DNA of 64,000 bases, from positions 6,179,163 through 6,243,162 of the forward strand of contig NC_135719.1 in assembly GCF_964656455.1 (NCBI RefSeq), in the 5' to 3' direction. The notes under the pieces are model-generated. The model searched no databases. It saw only the letters and a program-made list of their open reading frames with translations, and was not told where the DNA came from. This document shows positions 1 to 10,045 of the stretch, piece after piece. A program made the translations under genes and the position numbers. Position 1 is the stretch's first letter; each line of letters starts with the position of its first letter. Source of the stretch: Halichoerus grypus. Its lineage: Eukaryota > Chordata > Mammalia > Carnivora > Phocidae.

Positions 1-58
1 ACAGTCTTTTGGTAATTTTCATGTATGTAAGATAGGAGCTCCTCTTCGGTTTTAAAAT
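1..58 (-). CDS. TICRR: TICRR coding exon 8, partial (residues 635-653), cut by window edge
   Basis: After a T-rich tract and TTCATAG acceptor the minus strand reads DFKTEEELLSYIHENYQKT in phase with exon 7. It is the first part of the exon that leads toward the Sld3-homology region of treslin. The rest of the exon and the remaining two thirds of the gene, including the TopBP1-binding CDK sites, lie outside the window to the left. Confidence 0.9.
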   Translation of the reverse strand, partial: MLKPKRSSYLTYMKITKRL

Positions 59-112
59 CTATGAAAAAAAAAACAAAATTGATCATCACATCTAGTCATT
101 GTATTGTTTAAG

Positions 113-312
113 CCAGTGGTTGTCAACTGGGAATTTTTGCCTCCCAGGGGACATTTGACTGTGTTTGGGTTGCCAGACTGGTGGGGATGAGGAGGATGCT
201 CCTGGCATCTAGTGGGCAGAGGCCAGGGATGCTGCTAAACATCCTACAGCACAAAGGACAGCCCCCACAACATTATCCCACCGAAAATGTCAATAGTGTG
301 GAGGCTGAGAAA
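113..312 (+). mobile_element. MER5A-like hAT (Charlie) relic in TICRR intron 7
   Basis: Begins CAGTGGTTGTCAACTGGG and ends near GAGGCTGAGAA. The internal string CATCTAGTGGGCAGAGGCC and the following AGGGATGCTGCTAAACATCC match the MER5A consensus as I remember it. Non-autonomous and inactive. Confidence 0.8.
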
Positions 313-398
313 TTGCAGAGATGATAATTTTAAGGCTTTGCAAATCAAGTGTGCATGTTATAAATTTAAGGATAATCATTAATGGAAAATAAACTATA

Positions 399-522
399 GG
401 GGTGCCTGGCTGGCTCAGTTGATGGAGCATATAACTCTTGATCTCAGGGCTGTGAGTTCAAGCCCCATGTTGGGTATAGAGACTACTTAAAAATAAAATC
501 TTAAAAAAGCAAAACAAAACTA
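399..522 (+). mobile_element. Old short CAN-SINE (tRNA-head type)
   Basis: GGGGTGCCTGGCTGGCTCAG head, AACTCTTGATCTC body and TACTTAAAAATAAAATC tail; it lacks the CT-rich middle of the main type and so represents the older short subtype. Confidence 0.85.
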
Positions 523-1330
523 TATAACCTCCAAACCTAGCAGAAAGGAAAAAGAGAAATAAACAAAACTTGATTAATCCCATAGTCTGCTAGAAAGGAA
601 AAAATAAAAACTATAGAAAGCACAAAATAAGACACTAAAAAACATCCAAGCTTATCAGTAATTATAAACATTTATTTTACAAATATACTTGATGGGTAAA
701 AGAAACTATCAGATTGGATTAAAAAATTCCCTTACATTATGGATGTCAGAAATTATTTAGAAATAAGTATCAATGAAAACAGAATATGGCAAACTTGTTT
801 AATGCAGTTAAACTTAAAGGAAAATTCATAGACTTAAATAATCTTTTAAAGAAAAAAAAATAGGGGCACCTGGGTGGCTCAGTTGGTTAAGCATCTGCCT
901 TTGGCTCAGGTCATAATCCTGGGGTCCTGGGATTGAGCCCCCCATCGGGCTCCCTGCTCAGTGGGGAGCCTGCTTCTCCCTCTGCCCCTCTCCCTGCTCA
1001 TGCTCTCGCTCTCTCCCTCTCTAATAAAATCTTTAAAAAAATAAAAAATAAAAAATAAAAAAAAAACAATCAGCTAAGGGCCCAACACAAGAAATAACAT
1101 GAGAGTAAACCCCAAAAGAAAGGAATAAAGATAGGAACAAAAATGAATAGGAAAAAAAAAAAGGAAACAAGAGAGATCAACAGAAACAAAACAATGATTC
1201 TCTGAGAACCCAAATACAGAAACCTATAGTAAAACTGAGCCGTTTAAAATGGGAGAAAGCATAAATAAGCAACATTAGAATGAAAAAATAGAGCAGAGAT
1301 TTGAAATACTAGTAAGAGGTAAGGTTGAAG
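523..1330 (+). mobile_element. A-rich L1 ORF2-like fragment, split by a SINE
   Basis: A-rich sense-strand sequence before and after the SINE at 863-1066 resembles degraded L1 ORF2 (for example the GGAAAATTCATAGACTTAAA stretch). No open frame remains. Confidence 0.45.
863..1066 (+). mobile_element. CAN-SINE, full length
   Basis: GGGGCACCTGGGTGGCTCAG head, CT-rich middle, and an A-rich AAAAATAA tail of about 40 bases. Confidence 0.93.
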
Positions 1331-1432
1331 TTCATTTTCTCCATACAAACACCCATTCATTCCAGCACCATTTGTTGAAAAGATTATCCTTTGGCCACTG
1401 AATTACTGGGGCACCTTTGTCAAAAAGCTGCG
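1330..1432 (-). mobile_element. L1 ORF2 fragment, antisense
   Basis: CCAGCACCATTTGTTGAAAA followed by a CTTTGTCAAAAA segment is the reverse complement of a well-known L1 ORF2 stretch. The junction with the sense fragment at 1330 is abrupt. Confidence 0.55.
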
Positions 1433-1835
1433 TGCCCCTGTCGGGCAGGTCTATTTCTGCTCAGAATCTAGTCCAGAAACTGTTAATAGCACACAGTCTT
1501 GGGTGCTGTTAATTTTGCTCTCCCTTGAATGAACCATCCACATTCTCGAATACTTTTATTAGCTCATTAAAGATGTTCTGTCTCATTCAGACTGATGATT
1601 ATCTATGACTCTAACATGCCACAGGCAAAAAAAAAAAAAAGCCTTCAAGGAGAATTTATTTATTTATTCCAGAATTCTCAAAAGAAATCAAAGGTGACAT
1701 CATGCAGTTACTGCCCGAAGTCCATAAGCTATCTTTACAGTCCTCCCACAGGACTGGCTCTGAACGTGCCCTGAGAAATGAGAAACCTACTGCAATTTTA
1801 TCCCTTTTTTAGAAAACAAAGAATGGTAAAAATTA

Positions 1836-2025
1836 GGGGCACCTGGGTGGCTCAGCCAGTTAAGCATCTGCCTTCGGCTCAGGCCATGATCCCGGAGTCC
1901 TGGGATCGAGCCCCGCGTCAGGCTCCCTGCTCAGCAGGGAGTCTGCTTCTCCCTCTACCCCTCACCCTGCTCTCGTGCTCTCTCTCACTCTAATAAATAA
2001 ATAAAATCTTAAAAAAAGAAAAAAT
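1836..2025 (+). mobile_element. CAN-SINE, full length
   Basis: Flanked by an imperfect duplication AATGGTAAAAATTA (1822-1835) and AATAGTAAAATTA after the A-rich tail. Confidence 0.92.
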
Positions 2026-2059
2026 AGTAAAATTAATGTTACTGGACAAAATTCTTCTG

Positions 2060-2400
2060 CCCAACTCTGAAAGACCTTAATACCCTAGATCACTCCCAAA
2101 GCTTTCTCCTCTCCCTTAATTCCTCAATGTATAAAGCTTCTTTAACCACCTCTCATATGGCCATGCCATGGCCAGTCTTGTGACTTTGCTTATGCCAATC
2201 CCCTATCTAGCATGCTCTCTCTTACCTTGCTGCCATCTCAACTCTGCTCGCTCCTCAGCATCTAGCCTGGGCTCCCCTGACTCCTGAGAAGCCTCCTCAG
2301 CCTGTTCTGGCCCAAGACTTGCCCTTCCCGTTCTCCAGTCCTAGTATGTCTTTACTTCCCCAACAGGCAAGTCCTTCCTGTTGTAGATTCCTGGCTCTCT
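2060..2400 (+). mobile_element. Possible L2 3'-region fragment
   Basis: Pyrimidine-rich text with TCCTGAGAAGCCTCCTCAGC and AGTCCTAGTATGTCTTTACT-like strings resembles diverged L2; family assignment is weak. Confidence 0.35.
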
Positions 2401-2401
2401 C

Positions 2402-2615
2402 GTGTATTAGGTTGCATTAGTTCATTATGTATTTTGTGAGTGTGTGTGTGTGTGTGTATCTGCATATATCTTGTGTATTAGGTTGCATTAGTTCATTATT
2501 TATTTTGTGAGTGTGTGTGTGTGTGTGTGTGTATCTGCATATATCTTGTGTATTAGGTTGCATTAGTTCATTATGTATTGTGTGTGTGCATGTGTGTGTG
2601 TGTATCTGCATATAT
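2402..2615. repeat. Three-copy 71-75 bp minisatellite containing (TG)n, TICRR intron 7
   Basis: The unit starts GTGTATTAGGTTGCATTAG at 2402, 2473 and 2548, contains a TG run of variable length, and ends TATCTGCATATAT. Length differences between copies sit in the TG run. The 130-residue minus-strand ORF here is a by-product of the repeat. Confidence 0.9.
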
Positions 2616-2831
2616 GAATTCATTATTATCATCTTTGCTGCTGGATCATAAATCTGAGAATAGGACATGATCTTATTTTTATTGTATTCCCCATAACATA
2701 CTTTGAGGAATGCAGCAGATGTTTGATAAATATTCATTAATTCATGGATAGGATTAAAACTTACAAGAATCTGAGGGTATGAAAGAGTAAACCTGGCCTT
2801 AGACACCAAAAGCTGTGGAACTGAGGAATAC

Positions 2832-3050
2832 CTTTAGGTTTAGAGCTTCTTAGTGTCCTTCCTCTGTTTTCCCATTTATCTGCTGTCCTCCCACCGGCCG
2901 GCCTTTGGACCCCCTTCTCCCCAGCCGCCTCTGGACTGCCGTCTGGACACAGCTTCTGCGCCTTCACGTTCAGCCTCGCCACGTTCAACATCTTCAGGGA
3001 GCGGCACATGGTGTTCATCTTCTGCCGCACTGGAGTCCGAGGGACCCCTC
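2832..3050 (-). CDS. TICRR: TICRR coding exon 7 (residues 562-634)
   Basis: The acceptor GTTTTGGAAG is followed by GA, which completes an Arg codon, then [33 protein letters not shown] and finally [10 protein letters not shown] before donor GTATTC. RTP is a possible CDK-type site. The region is basic (many Lys and Arg). Two shadow ORFs on the plus strand and one in another minus frame overlap it and are not real. Confidence 0.95.
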
Positions 3051-3469
3051 CTTCCAAAACAGCGTGGAGAGAAAAGGAAAATAGCTTTCACTTCTGCCAA
3101 TTTAGGAACCACTTTAATTCAGATGAAATAGTCTGTGAAAGAATACTAAAATAAAGTATATCCCTTCAGGAGGATCTCAATTTGGTGGTTCATGCATCTC
3201 CTTGTACCTACAACCTGGAGTAGAAAGAGAGCTCTTCTTTAAACTGAGGTTTAGGAACGGAACATCGCAACAGGATCAGATGATTTTTAGCAAGGCAGAT
3301 GCCAAACAGACCCGTTTTGGTGTTCCCCAATGGTCAGAGTTATGACGAAACTCTCCTAAAAGGCAGTTGAGCAGGCTGCATCAGAAGCTACTTTCTCCCA
3401 CTTTTTGGCACAGTAACTTGTTCCTGACAACTTATTCTAAGGAAGGCACTCAAAAAATAAATCGCACGC

Positions 3470-3670
3470 GGGGCGCCTGGGTGGCTCAGTAGTTAAGCGT
3501 CTGCCTTCGGCTCAGGTCATGATCCCAGGGTTCTGGGATCGAGCCCCACATCGGGCTCCCTGCTCAGCGGGAAGCCTGCTTCTCTGTCTCCCACTCCCCC
3601 TGCTTGTGTCCCTGCTCTCACTCTCTCTGTCAAATAAATCTAAAAAAAAAAAAGAAAAAAGAAAAAAAAA
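3470..3670 (+). mobile_element. CAN-SINE, full length, TICRR intron 6
   Basis: Inserted 420 bp downstream (gene sense) of the exon 6 to exon 7 midpoint region. Flanks AAATCGCACGC and AAATCACATGC look like a diverged target duplication. Confidence 0.93.
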
Positions 3671-3679
3671 ATCACATGC

Positions 3680-3900
3680 ATGATGTACACTCTAATATTA
3701 TTTATAATGATAAAAACTGAAAATCTGTTCGACAACGCAAGAATTTTGTAAATTTTGTGAAGCAATGAGGTAGAATAGTAACCAAAAAGGCAAGGTAGCA
3801 GATGAATAAGTATTTATAAGCAGCACATAAAGTTGGATTTATATTTCTGTCATATCTAAAAATGGAAATGGCCTATTAAGAAAGGATTGTGAGCGATTTT
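3680..3900 (+). mobile_element. Possible old L1 3'-end fragment
   Basis: ATTATTTATAATGATAAAAA and GCAATGAGGTAGAATAG resemble the sense 3' region of L1ME elements, strongly diverged. Confidence 0.4.
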
Positions 3901-4049
3901 TTAACATCACTTTCGTAACTAATGTAATCATTTTCAAATTTGAAATATAAGAACTTGTCCTTCTCTTATTCAGTTACCATTTCAACCACATTTTAGGGAA
4001 TGCCAATCTTTTAAAACATACACGCTCAAAAAACAGTCTATGCGCATAC

Positions 4050-4189
4050 GTTTCTTTTTGCTGTCTTCCTGATTGGACACAACGGATTCTTCCCGAGACT
4101 TTCTCTGGTAGAGCTCGGACAGGCAACATGTTAATTCATTTTCAGTTTTGGAAGACTCTTCCTTATTAGACGAGGCAGCCTGTAGTAAC
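4050..4189 (-). CDS. TICRR: TICRR coding exon 6 (residues 515-561)
   Basis: The acceptor TTGTTCACAG precedes GTTACTACAGG. After the base completing the split codon it reads [20 protein letters not shown], then [15 protein letters not shown] and [11 protein letters not shown], ending with C before donor GTATGC. It is a hydrophilic, charged segment with a Lys-rich end (possible nuclear localisation signal, inference). It is separated from exon 5 by a 4-kb intron full of L1 and SINE insertions. Confidence 0.92.
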
Positions 4190-4618
4190 CTGTGAACAAG
4201 GCAAGATGTCTAGTATAAAGCTGAAATTCTGGTTTTTCCAAAATGCTATAACAACAAAATTCATTATCCTTTTAAAAGTTAATCAAAAGATGTCCACACA
4301 AGAAGCCTTCAAAAATATTTTTTTCTCAGGAGGGAAAATGTCCCTGTCTTCTCACGATTTAAACACTTACACTAGAAGACAGGAGAGAAATATGCAGTAG
4401 ACTCCCCCCTCAGAGCTCTCAGAAGAAACCAACCCATGCAACACCTTAATAATCAGACTTGTAGACTCCATAATTGTGACACAATAAATGTTTGTTGTTT
4501 AAGCCCCTCAAAAAAAAAAACCACTCAGGAATGGAAGCAACCTGTTCACAAAACCATTAATCATGACATATAGTATTGACTTATCCATAGTTATTTTTTA
4601 CTCAGTGTATTTTTTACT

Positions 4619-4652
4619 CACTTAATATACTGATGTAACAGTATATTAAGTG
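4619..4652. repeat. Perfect 13-bp inverted repeat with 8-base loop
   Basis: CACTTAATATACT and AGTATATTAAGTG flank GATGTAAC. In TICRR intron 5; probably the remains of a palindromic DNA transposon, but no family recognised. Confidence 0.7.
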
Positions 4653-4814
4653 TCACAGTGACTTCTGAATAATTCTTTCACATTGTAGTAAACTAATTTG
4701 GGATTGATGAGAAGGGGATGAAGTGGGGCTGAGGGGGTGATTAGTTATCAAATGCTTTTCTGCCTAGGACTACAGATCAGTCACTAAGCAAACTAAGAAA
4801 ATGGCACAACTTTC

Positions 4815-5016
4815 GGGGCGCCTGGGTGGCTCAGTCATTGAGCGTCTGCCTTCGGCTCGGGTCGTGGTCCCGGGGTCCTGGGATTGAGGCCTGCATCAGG
4901 CTCCCTGCTTGGCAGGAGGCCTGCTTCTCCCTCTCCCACTCCCCCTGCTTGTGTTCCCTCTCTAGCTGTCTCTCTCTCTCTCTGTCAAATAAATAAAATT
5001 AAAAAAAAAAAAAAGA
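4815..5016 (+). mobile_element. CAN-SINE with 20-bp target-site duplication
   Basis: AAGAAAATGGCACAACTTTC occurs at 4795-4814 and again at 5017-5036 without mismatch, so the insertion is relatively young. TICRR intron 5. Confidence 0.96.
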
Positions 5017-5239
5017 AAGAAAATGGCACAACTTTCAAAATGCATTACTTGTATTTCACTGTCCTCCATTATGTGATATTATTTGATTTAAAGTAGGAGG
5101 AAGTTATGGCGACATGAGTTGAATCTGCTGGGGCTCTCAGTTTCACACATGTAGCAGGTCTGAAGCAGACTAATTCTCCCTAAGTGTGCTGGGATTGCCT
5201 TTCACTGAGGGGAGGGTTTGTTTAGAACTTATGAACCTT

Positions 5240-6735
5240 TCAAATACACAGTAGAGAAAGCATTATTAGATATATACCTCCCAGCAAGATTAAATACTTG
5301 CTAATGGTTTACCCTATCTACTTCAGATTTTTTAATGAAATTAAGCATTATAGACACACAAAAAAGCCCACTCTTATCTTTTCCCATCGCTTCCTTCCAG
5401 AGATATTCCTAGACCTGTGTTTATTTATAGAGACATACATATGTATGGAAACCAATATAAATTGCTATTATATGCATTCTAAGTTTTTAAAAGTATCATA
5501 CATCATCCTTTTGCACTTTTTTGTCTGTACTCAACATATTTTTCATGAGCATATAGATAGCTCTAGTTTATTCAGTTTTACTAATCTGTAATATTCCCTT
5601 GTATAACTATATCACAGTTCGTTTCTCCATTTCCCCACTGAGAGACAGCTGGTTCTTTCCACTTTTTCACTTTTAAGGACTGGCAGTGAACAATCAAGAG
5701 TAGCTCTCCTCACGTTTGTGCAAAAACTTCTCTAATGTAGACACTTGTAAATGGAATTGCTGGTTGTCAGTATGCGAAGTTTCTGCTTTACTAGGAATAC
5801 AACCTGCTCTCTGAAATGGTTGTAATCATTTATAATTCTATTGTCCAAAGTGTCATTTCCCCTTGTTCTAGATCAGATTTACTGACCTGGGACAATCTAA
5901 TGGTATAAAATAGAATCTTGTGGGGGTTTTCTTATTATGGTTTTCATTTCCATTTATCTAAACTGACCATCTTTTTTTTTTTTTTTTTTTAAGTTCTATG
6001 TCCAATGTGGAGCTTGAACTCAGGTCCCTGAGATCAAGAGTCACATACTCTCCAGACTGAGCCAGCCAGGTGCCCCAACTGAGTATCTTAGCTTTTCAAA
6101 TTACTGCTCTATTGGATTTCATTGCATGAACCACTTGTTCGCATTCTTTGCCCAATTGCTTGTCTTTTCCTTGTTGATTTTTAGGAACTCTGTACTAATT
6201 TAGATACTAATCCTTTCTTAGTTATATGGATACAGCCACCTAGGCCTATGACTAGTCCTTTTCATCATACAGAAAATTTTAAATTATAGTCATCTATTTT
6301 CCTTTATGGTTTGAACGCTTTAGGTTTTATATAAGAAATCCATTCCCAGCCTAAACTACTCATCTTCCCTTCTTACGATTTTAAAGCTTTACTTTTCATG
6401 CTTGTTTTTAAAATTTTATTAGGACTTTATCATTGTGTATGTTGTGAAGTAGAAATCTAATTTTTATCCTTTTTCTTCTAGAGAGCGAACTGTCACACCA
6501 CCATTTATTGCACAGTCTATTCTTTCCCACATTTATAATTCTGCCTCTGTCATATGCTGAGCTCCCATACAGGTGTGGGTCATTTTGGGGGCACTCTACT
6601 GTTGCATGGGTCTCTCTGTTGATCATCTCACCCATGCCACGCTGCCCTACTCATTAGAGCTTTACAGTAAACACTGCTTTCTTATAGGGGAAAGTGCACC
6701 TGTTCTGTCTTAGCCCTTTTGATCTGTACCATGTT
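5240..6735 (-). mobile_element. Old L1 (L1ME-like), antisense, interrupted by a SINE
   Basis: Reads as reverse complement of L1 ORF2 end and 3' region (GGAATTGCTGGTTGTCAGTA, then GCATTCTTTGCCCAATTGCT). The SINE at 5972-6076 splits it. Ends abruptly at a sense L1 piece at 6735. Confidence 0.6.
5972..6076 (-). mobile_element. Short old-type CAN-SINE
   Basis: Poly-T at left and GAGCCAGCCAGGTGCCCC at right give minus orientation; body has the GGAGCTTGAACTCA box of the short subtype. Confidence 0.85.
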
Positions 6736-7150
6736 CATGAATCAGAAGACTCGTTATTAAGTCAGTTCTTCTCAAAATGGCCTATAGACTCAATGCACTC
6801 TTGGTCAAAAATCCCAGCAGGCTTTTCTGGTGGAAATTAACAGATTGATTCTATAATTTACATGGAAACACAAAGGATCTAAAATAGTCAAAGCAATTCT
6901 GAAAATAAAACAAAGTTGAGAGGACTACCTGATTTCAGTACTCAAGACAATGTGATATTAACACACTGTCTGGACTAGGTTCTTTTCATAAATAGACCTA
7001 CATGATGGTGGTGAACTGATTTCGACAAAGGTGCCACAGTGAACTCAATGAGAAAAAGACTATCTTTTAACAAATGGTGTTGGAACAACTGGTTATCTCT
7101 ATGGCAAAAAATAAATCTTAACTTTACATCTTAATACTATTTTGAATTTC
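6735..7150 (+). mobile_element. L1 ORF2 fragment, sense
   Basis: ATGTTCATGAATCAGAAGAC and later AAAAATCCCAGCAGGC, then ACAAATGGTGTTGGAACAAC, are L1 ORF2 sequence in sense, with stops in all frames. Confidence 0.7.
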
Positions 7151-7170
7151 TTCTATATCTCTTACATTTC

Positions 7171-7367
7171 TTTTTTTTTTTTTTTAAAGATTTCTTTACT
7201 TGAGAGAGAGTGGGGGGAGGGGAGCAGGCAGAGGCAGAGACAGGATCTCAAGCAGACTCCCTGCTGAGCACAGAGCCTGACGCAGGGCTCAATCCCATGA
7301 CCCTGAGGTCATGACATGAGCCGACACCAAGAATCGGATGCTATACTGACTGAGCCCTGGGCGCCCC
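7171..7367 (-). mobile_element. CAN-SINE, reverse
   Basis: Poly-T/AAAGATTT start and GGGCGCCCC end; CTTACATTTC before it and CTTTTACATTTC after it look like the target duplication. Confidence 0.92.
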
Positions 7368-7387
7368 TCTTTTACATTTCTAATATG

Positions 7388-7575
7388 GTTGTGTCTGGGT
7401 GGCTCAGTCGGTTAGACGTCTGCCTTTGGCTCAGGTCATGATCCCAGGATCCTGGGATCCAGCCCCACATTGGGTTCCCTGCTCAGCAGGGAGCCTGCTT
7501 CTCCCTCTCCCTCTGCCTGCCATTCCCCCTGCTTGTGCTCTATCTCATATAAATAAAATCTTTAAAAAACAAAAG
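7388..7575 (+). mobile_element. CAN-SINE, 5' slightly truncated
   Basis: Starts at TGTCTGGGTGGCTCAG (first few head bases missing or mutated) and ends AAAATCTTTAAAAAAC. Only about 20 bp separate it from the reverse SINE to the left. Confidence 0.9.
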
Positions 7576-8110
7576 CACTGCTTGATTTTGCTATAGATAA
7601 TTCTATTTTATTCGGCTTCTCAAAGAATCACTTTATCTTTGTTCATTTTTTTTTTTTTCCTGTGATTCATATTTGTTCTTATCTTTATTACTATCTTATT
7701 TTTGGGATTTACTCCCTTGTGTTATTTCCTGTACTGGACCCTTAGTTAATTGGTTTTTAACTTTTCTTCCTTAAAAGATAAGTTCTATAAATCTTCCTTG
7801 AAGTATAAACTTAGCTGCATTACACAAATGTTATTTTTCATTATTACTGAGATTTAATACCCAGTATTTTCTGACTTCCATAATGAGTGCATTTTACTTC
7901 CGTAATTAATTTTTTCCAATTTTTTTTTAATCGTGGTAAAACATACATACCATGAATGTAACATCTTAACCATTTTTAAGTACACAGTTCAGGGGTATTA
8001 AGTAGATTCATAATTAGGCTACCATCACCTCCACCCATCTCCAGAACTCTCTTCATCTTGTAAAACTGAAACTCTATAACCATTAAACAATGCTCTCCAT
8101 TTTTAATTAG
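7576..8110 (-). mobile_element. L1 fragments, antisense
   Basis: 7576-7910 resembles reversed ORF2 (GGGATTTACTCCCTTGTG, GCTGCATTACACAAATG). 7925-8110 resembles the reversed 3' UTR of an older L1 (GTGGTAAAACATACATACC). It ends about 100 bp from TICRR exon 5. Confidence 0.6.
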
Positions 8111-8210
8111 TTTTTAATATTATTGGACTATACTACACAAACCAACCCATGTGCAGATAAGTGAGAGCTGATTTCATCCACCAATATCCAGAGAAATAAA
8201 AAAGTTTTAC

Positions 8211-8340
8211 CAAAATGACTCCATCAAACTTGAACTGGCACCACTAAGGTTAGAGCAAGGAAACCACTTCTCCACAACAGCCGCACTCCAGGGACCAGTG
8301 CGGCCGAGCTCCTGCTGGGCCCACTCTGGAACAGCGGCAG
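8211..8340 (-). CDS. TICRR: TICRR coding exon 5 (residues 472-514)
   Basis: This 130-nt exon is too short to stand out as an ORF; I found it by reading the minus strand between exons 4 and 6. The acceptor TCCCTGTAG is followed by CT GCC GCT GTT CCA, giving [20 protein letters not shown] and then [19 protein letters not shown]; the donor is GTAAAA after GAG TCA TTT TG. Both phases match the neighbours. The split codon with exon 6 becomes TGG (Trp), where I recall Gly in human. Confidence 0.92.
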
Positions 8341-8549
8341 CTACAGGGACAGGAGCAGAGATGGGAGAGGAAGGAAAGAAAAAGAGGCATTAGGCCCAAA
8401 GCGGAGAACGCAAGCACTTGCTCCGCCCTTAGACAGGCGGCATTCTCACAAAGGACACACAAGGCCACATCATTAACAACCTTCCTTCATCCACACCACC
8501 AATTCCAAATGGTACCCCAACAATGTACAAACGTAGGCTAGCTCACGGC

Positions 8550-8905
8550 TCCTCAAACACACCAGACACACACCCTTCCAGAGCCTTGGTGCTTGGGGTT
8601 GCCTCTATCAGCAACATTCTTCCCATTTCACCTTCCTTCAAGCCTTTGCTCCAATATTACTCTCTCAGCAAAGCCTGTTCAAACCCACCCCTTACACTCC
8701 CCATTCCTTTTTTCCTGCTTTATTACGATGGCACTTATCTCTTTCAAACATACTATGCAACCTCCTTACTTATTGTTTCCCCCGACTAGATGGTACACTA
8801 AGAACAGAGACTTTTGTCTATTTTGTTCTCTGATACATTCCCATGAGAACAGTGCCTGCCACAGCAGCCACTCAATAAATCTGTTGAATAAATGAATGGA
8901 ATAAG
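8550..8905 (+). mobile_element. L2 3' end
   Basis: Ends with AGTGCCTGCCACAGCAGCCA, then CTCAATAAATCTGTTGAATAAATGAATG, the diagnostic L2 terminus; upstream CTCTCAGCAAAGCCTGTTC also fits. Apparent ORFs of 88 and 100 codons are by-products. Confidence 0.75.
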
Positions 8906-9281
8906 TATCAAATTGATTACATTTCTATCTACCTAGCATAAATAAGGTTTGTTTTGTATTAGTAACAATGCAACAAATTGGAAGGTAGACAGAATCACAA
9001 CAGTTTTATATGCAGTCTTCATTAAATATATTAGTACAAGTTTCATCTTATACCTTTGATTTCAACCCAGTTTCACAGAGCCTTTGGACCCCTCAGAAGT
9101 GCTTTAGGATTTCTATAAATAATAATGACTTAAGTTGCCTGAAGCATTGTAGCTTACTTTTATCCGTTTTATAATAGATATTGGGGTTCTACTAAGAGCA
9201 CAGTGAAAAAAAAATTCTGATAGTGGAAAAAACTATAAACCACTGCCCTGGAGTATGTTAGTTATTGGTTCAGAAGCTTAC

Positions 9282-9516
9282 CACAGGTAGCAGGATCTTC
9301 GAGTGAATTGTGAATCTGATTCAATACAATATCTACAACATCAGAGAAAAGGGAAGCTGTATCCTGGGGGCTCTCTGCCACAACTGTTTGGAGAAAAGGT
9401 CTTTGAAATTCAGCCTCCTCAGTGCGGAACACGGTGAGGACTGTAGCACTGGTAGAGAGGGGGGAAATAACTCCCGTGATGGGGGGCCAGCCTTCACCAG
9501 GGTCCACACTGGCAAC
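9282..9516 (-). CDS. TICRR: TICRR coding exon 4 (residues 394-471)
   Basis: The acceptor CTGATGTAG is followed by GTT GCC AGT GTG GAC CCT, giving [20 protein letters not shown]; the exon ends DPATC plus one base before donor GTAAGC. The first codon is Val, so the ORF that appears to begin here is not an independent protein. The segment contains an SPLS motif and acidic helices typical of the middle of the N-terminal half. Confidence 0.95.
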
Positions 9517-9744
9517 CTACATCAGAAGTTCTAATTAGTTGAGAAGATGGTTGTCCTATGGCTAAAGAAGAATGTAGCTTAGTAAAAGATAGAATGATAG
9601 TTTCCCCCGATGACCGTTATTATAAAAGATAAAACTGTAGAAAAGACAAGCTGGATGGGTATTAGTGCTAGAATTGAATTTAGTGACCATATAATCCTAA
9701 TCTCTCAATTTATAAATAAGAAAAACCTAAGGTTACCAGGAATA

Positions 9745-10045
9745 TTTACTAAGCACTTATTATGTGCTTATTATAACTCCCCGAGTCCTCAAAACTGAGG
9801 ACCTCACAACCTCACTCTGAGGTAAAAATGATTATTATCCCTTTTACAGAGGAGGAATTAAGGCTGAGAAATAACCTGTTTAAGGTCACCCAGTTAGATG
9901 CAGAAGCCAAGCACATATGAATTCGAAACCCACGCTCTTAACCATGAGGCAGTACTACCACTTAAGGGATTTACTCAGATCACACAGTTGGGCAGCAGAG
10001 CTGAGACCCAATCCAGACCGCCTGACTCCCGACCCAGTGCTCTAT
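9745..10045 (-). mobile_element. MIR elements (one or two), reverse
   Basis: AAGCACTTATTATGTGC, then TATCCCTTTTACAGAGGAGG and GTCACCCAGTTAG are reversed MIR core. A second MIR-like piece (CACACAGTTGGGCAGCAGAG) follows in intron 3. Confidence 0.7.

Noticed and set aside
1836..2025. SINE heads as tRNA genes
   Set aside because: The heads are tRNA-derived but lack a cloverleaf with a functional anticodon arm; they are SINE promoters.
2761..3057. 98-codon ORF as a separate small protein
   Set aside because: It is TICRR exon 7 plus read-through into the intron.
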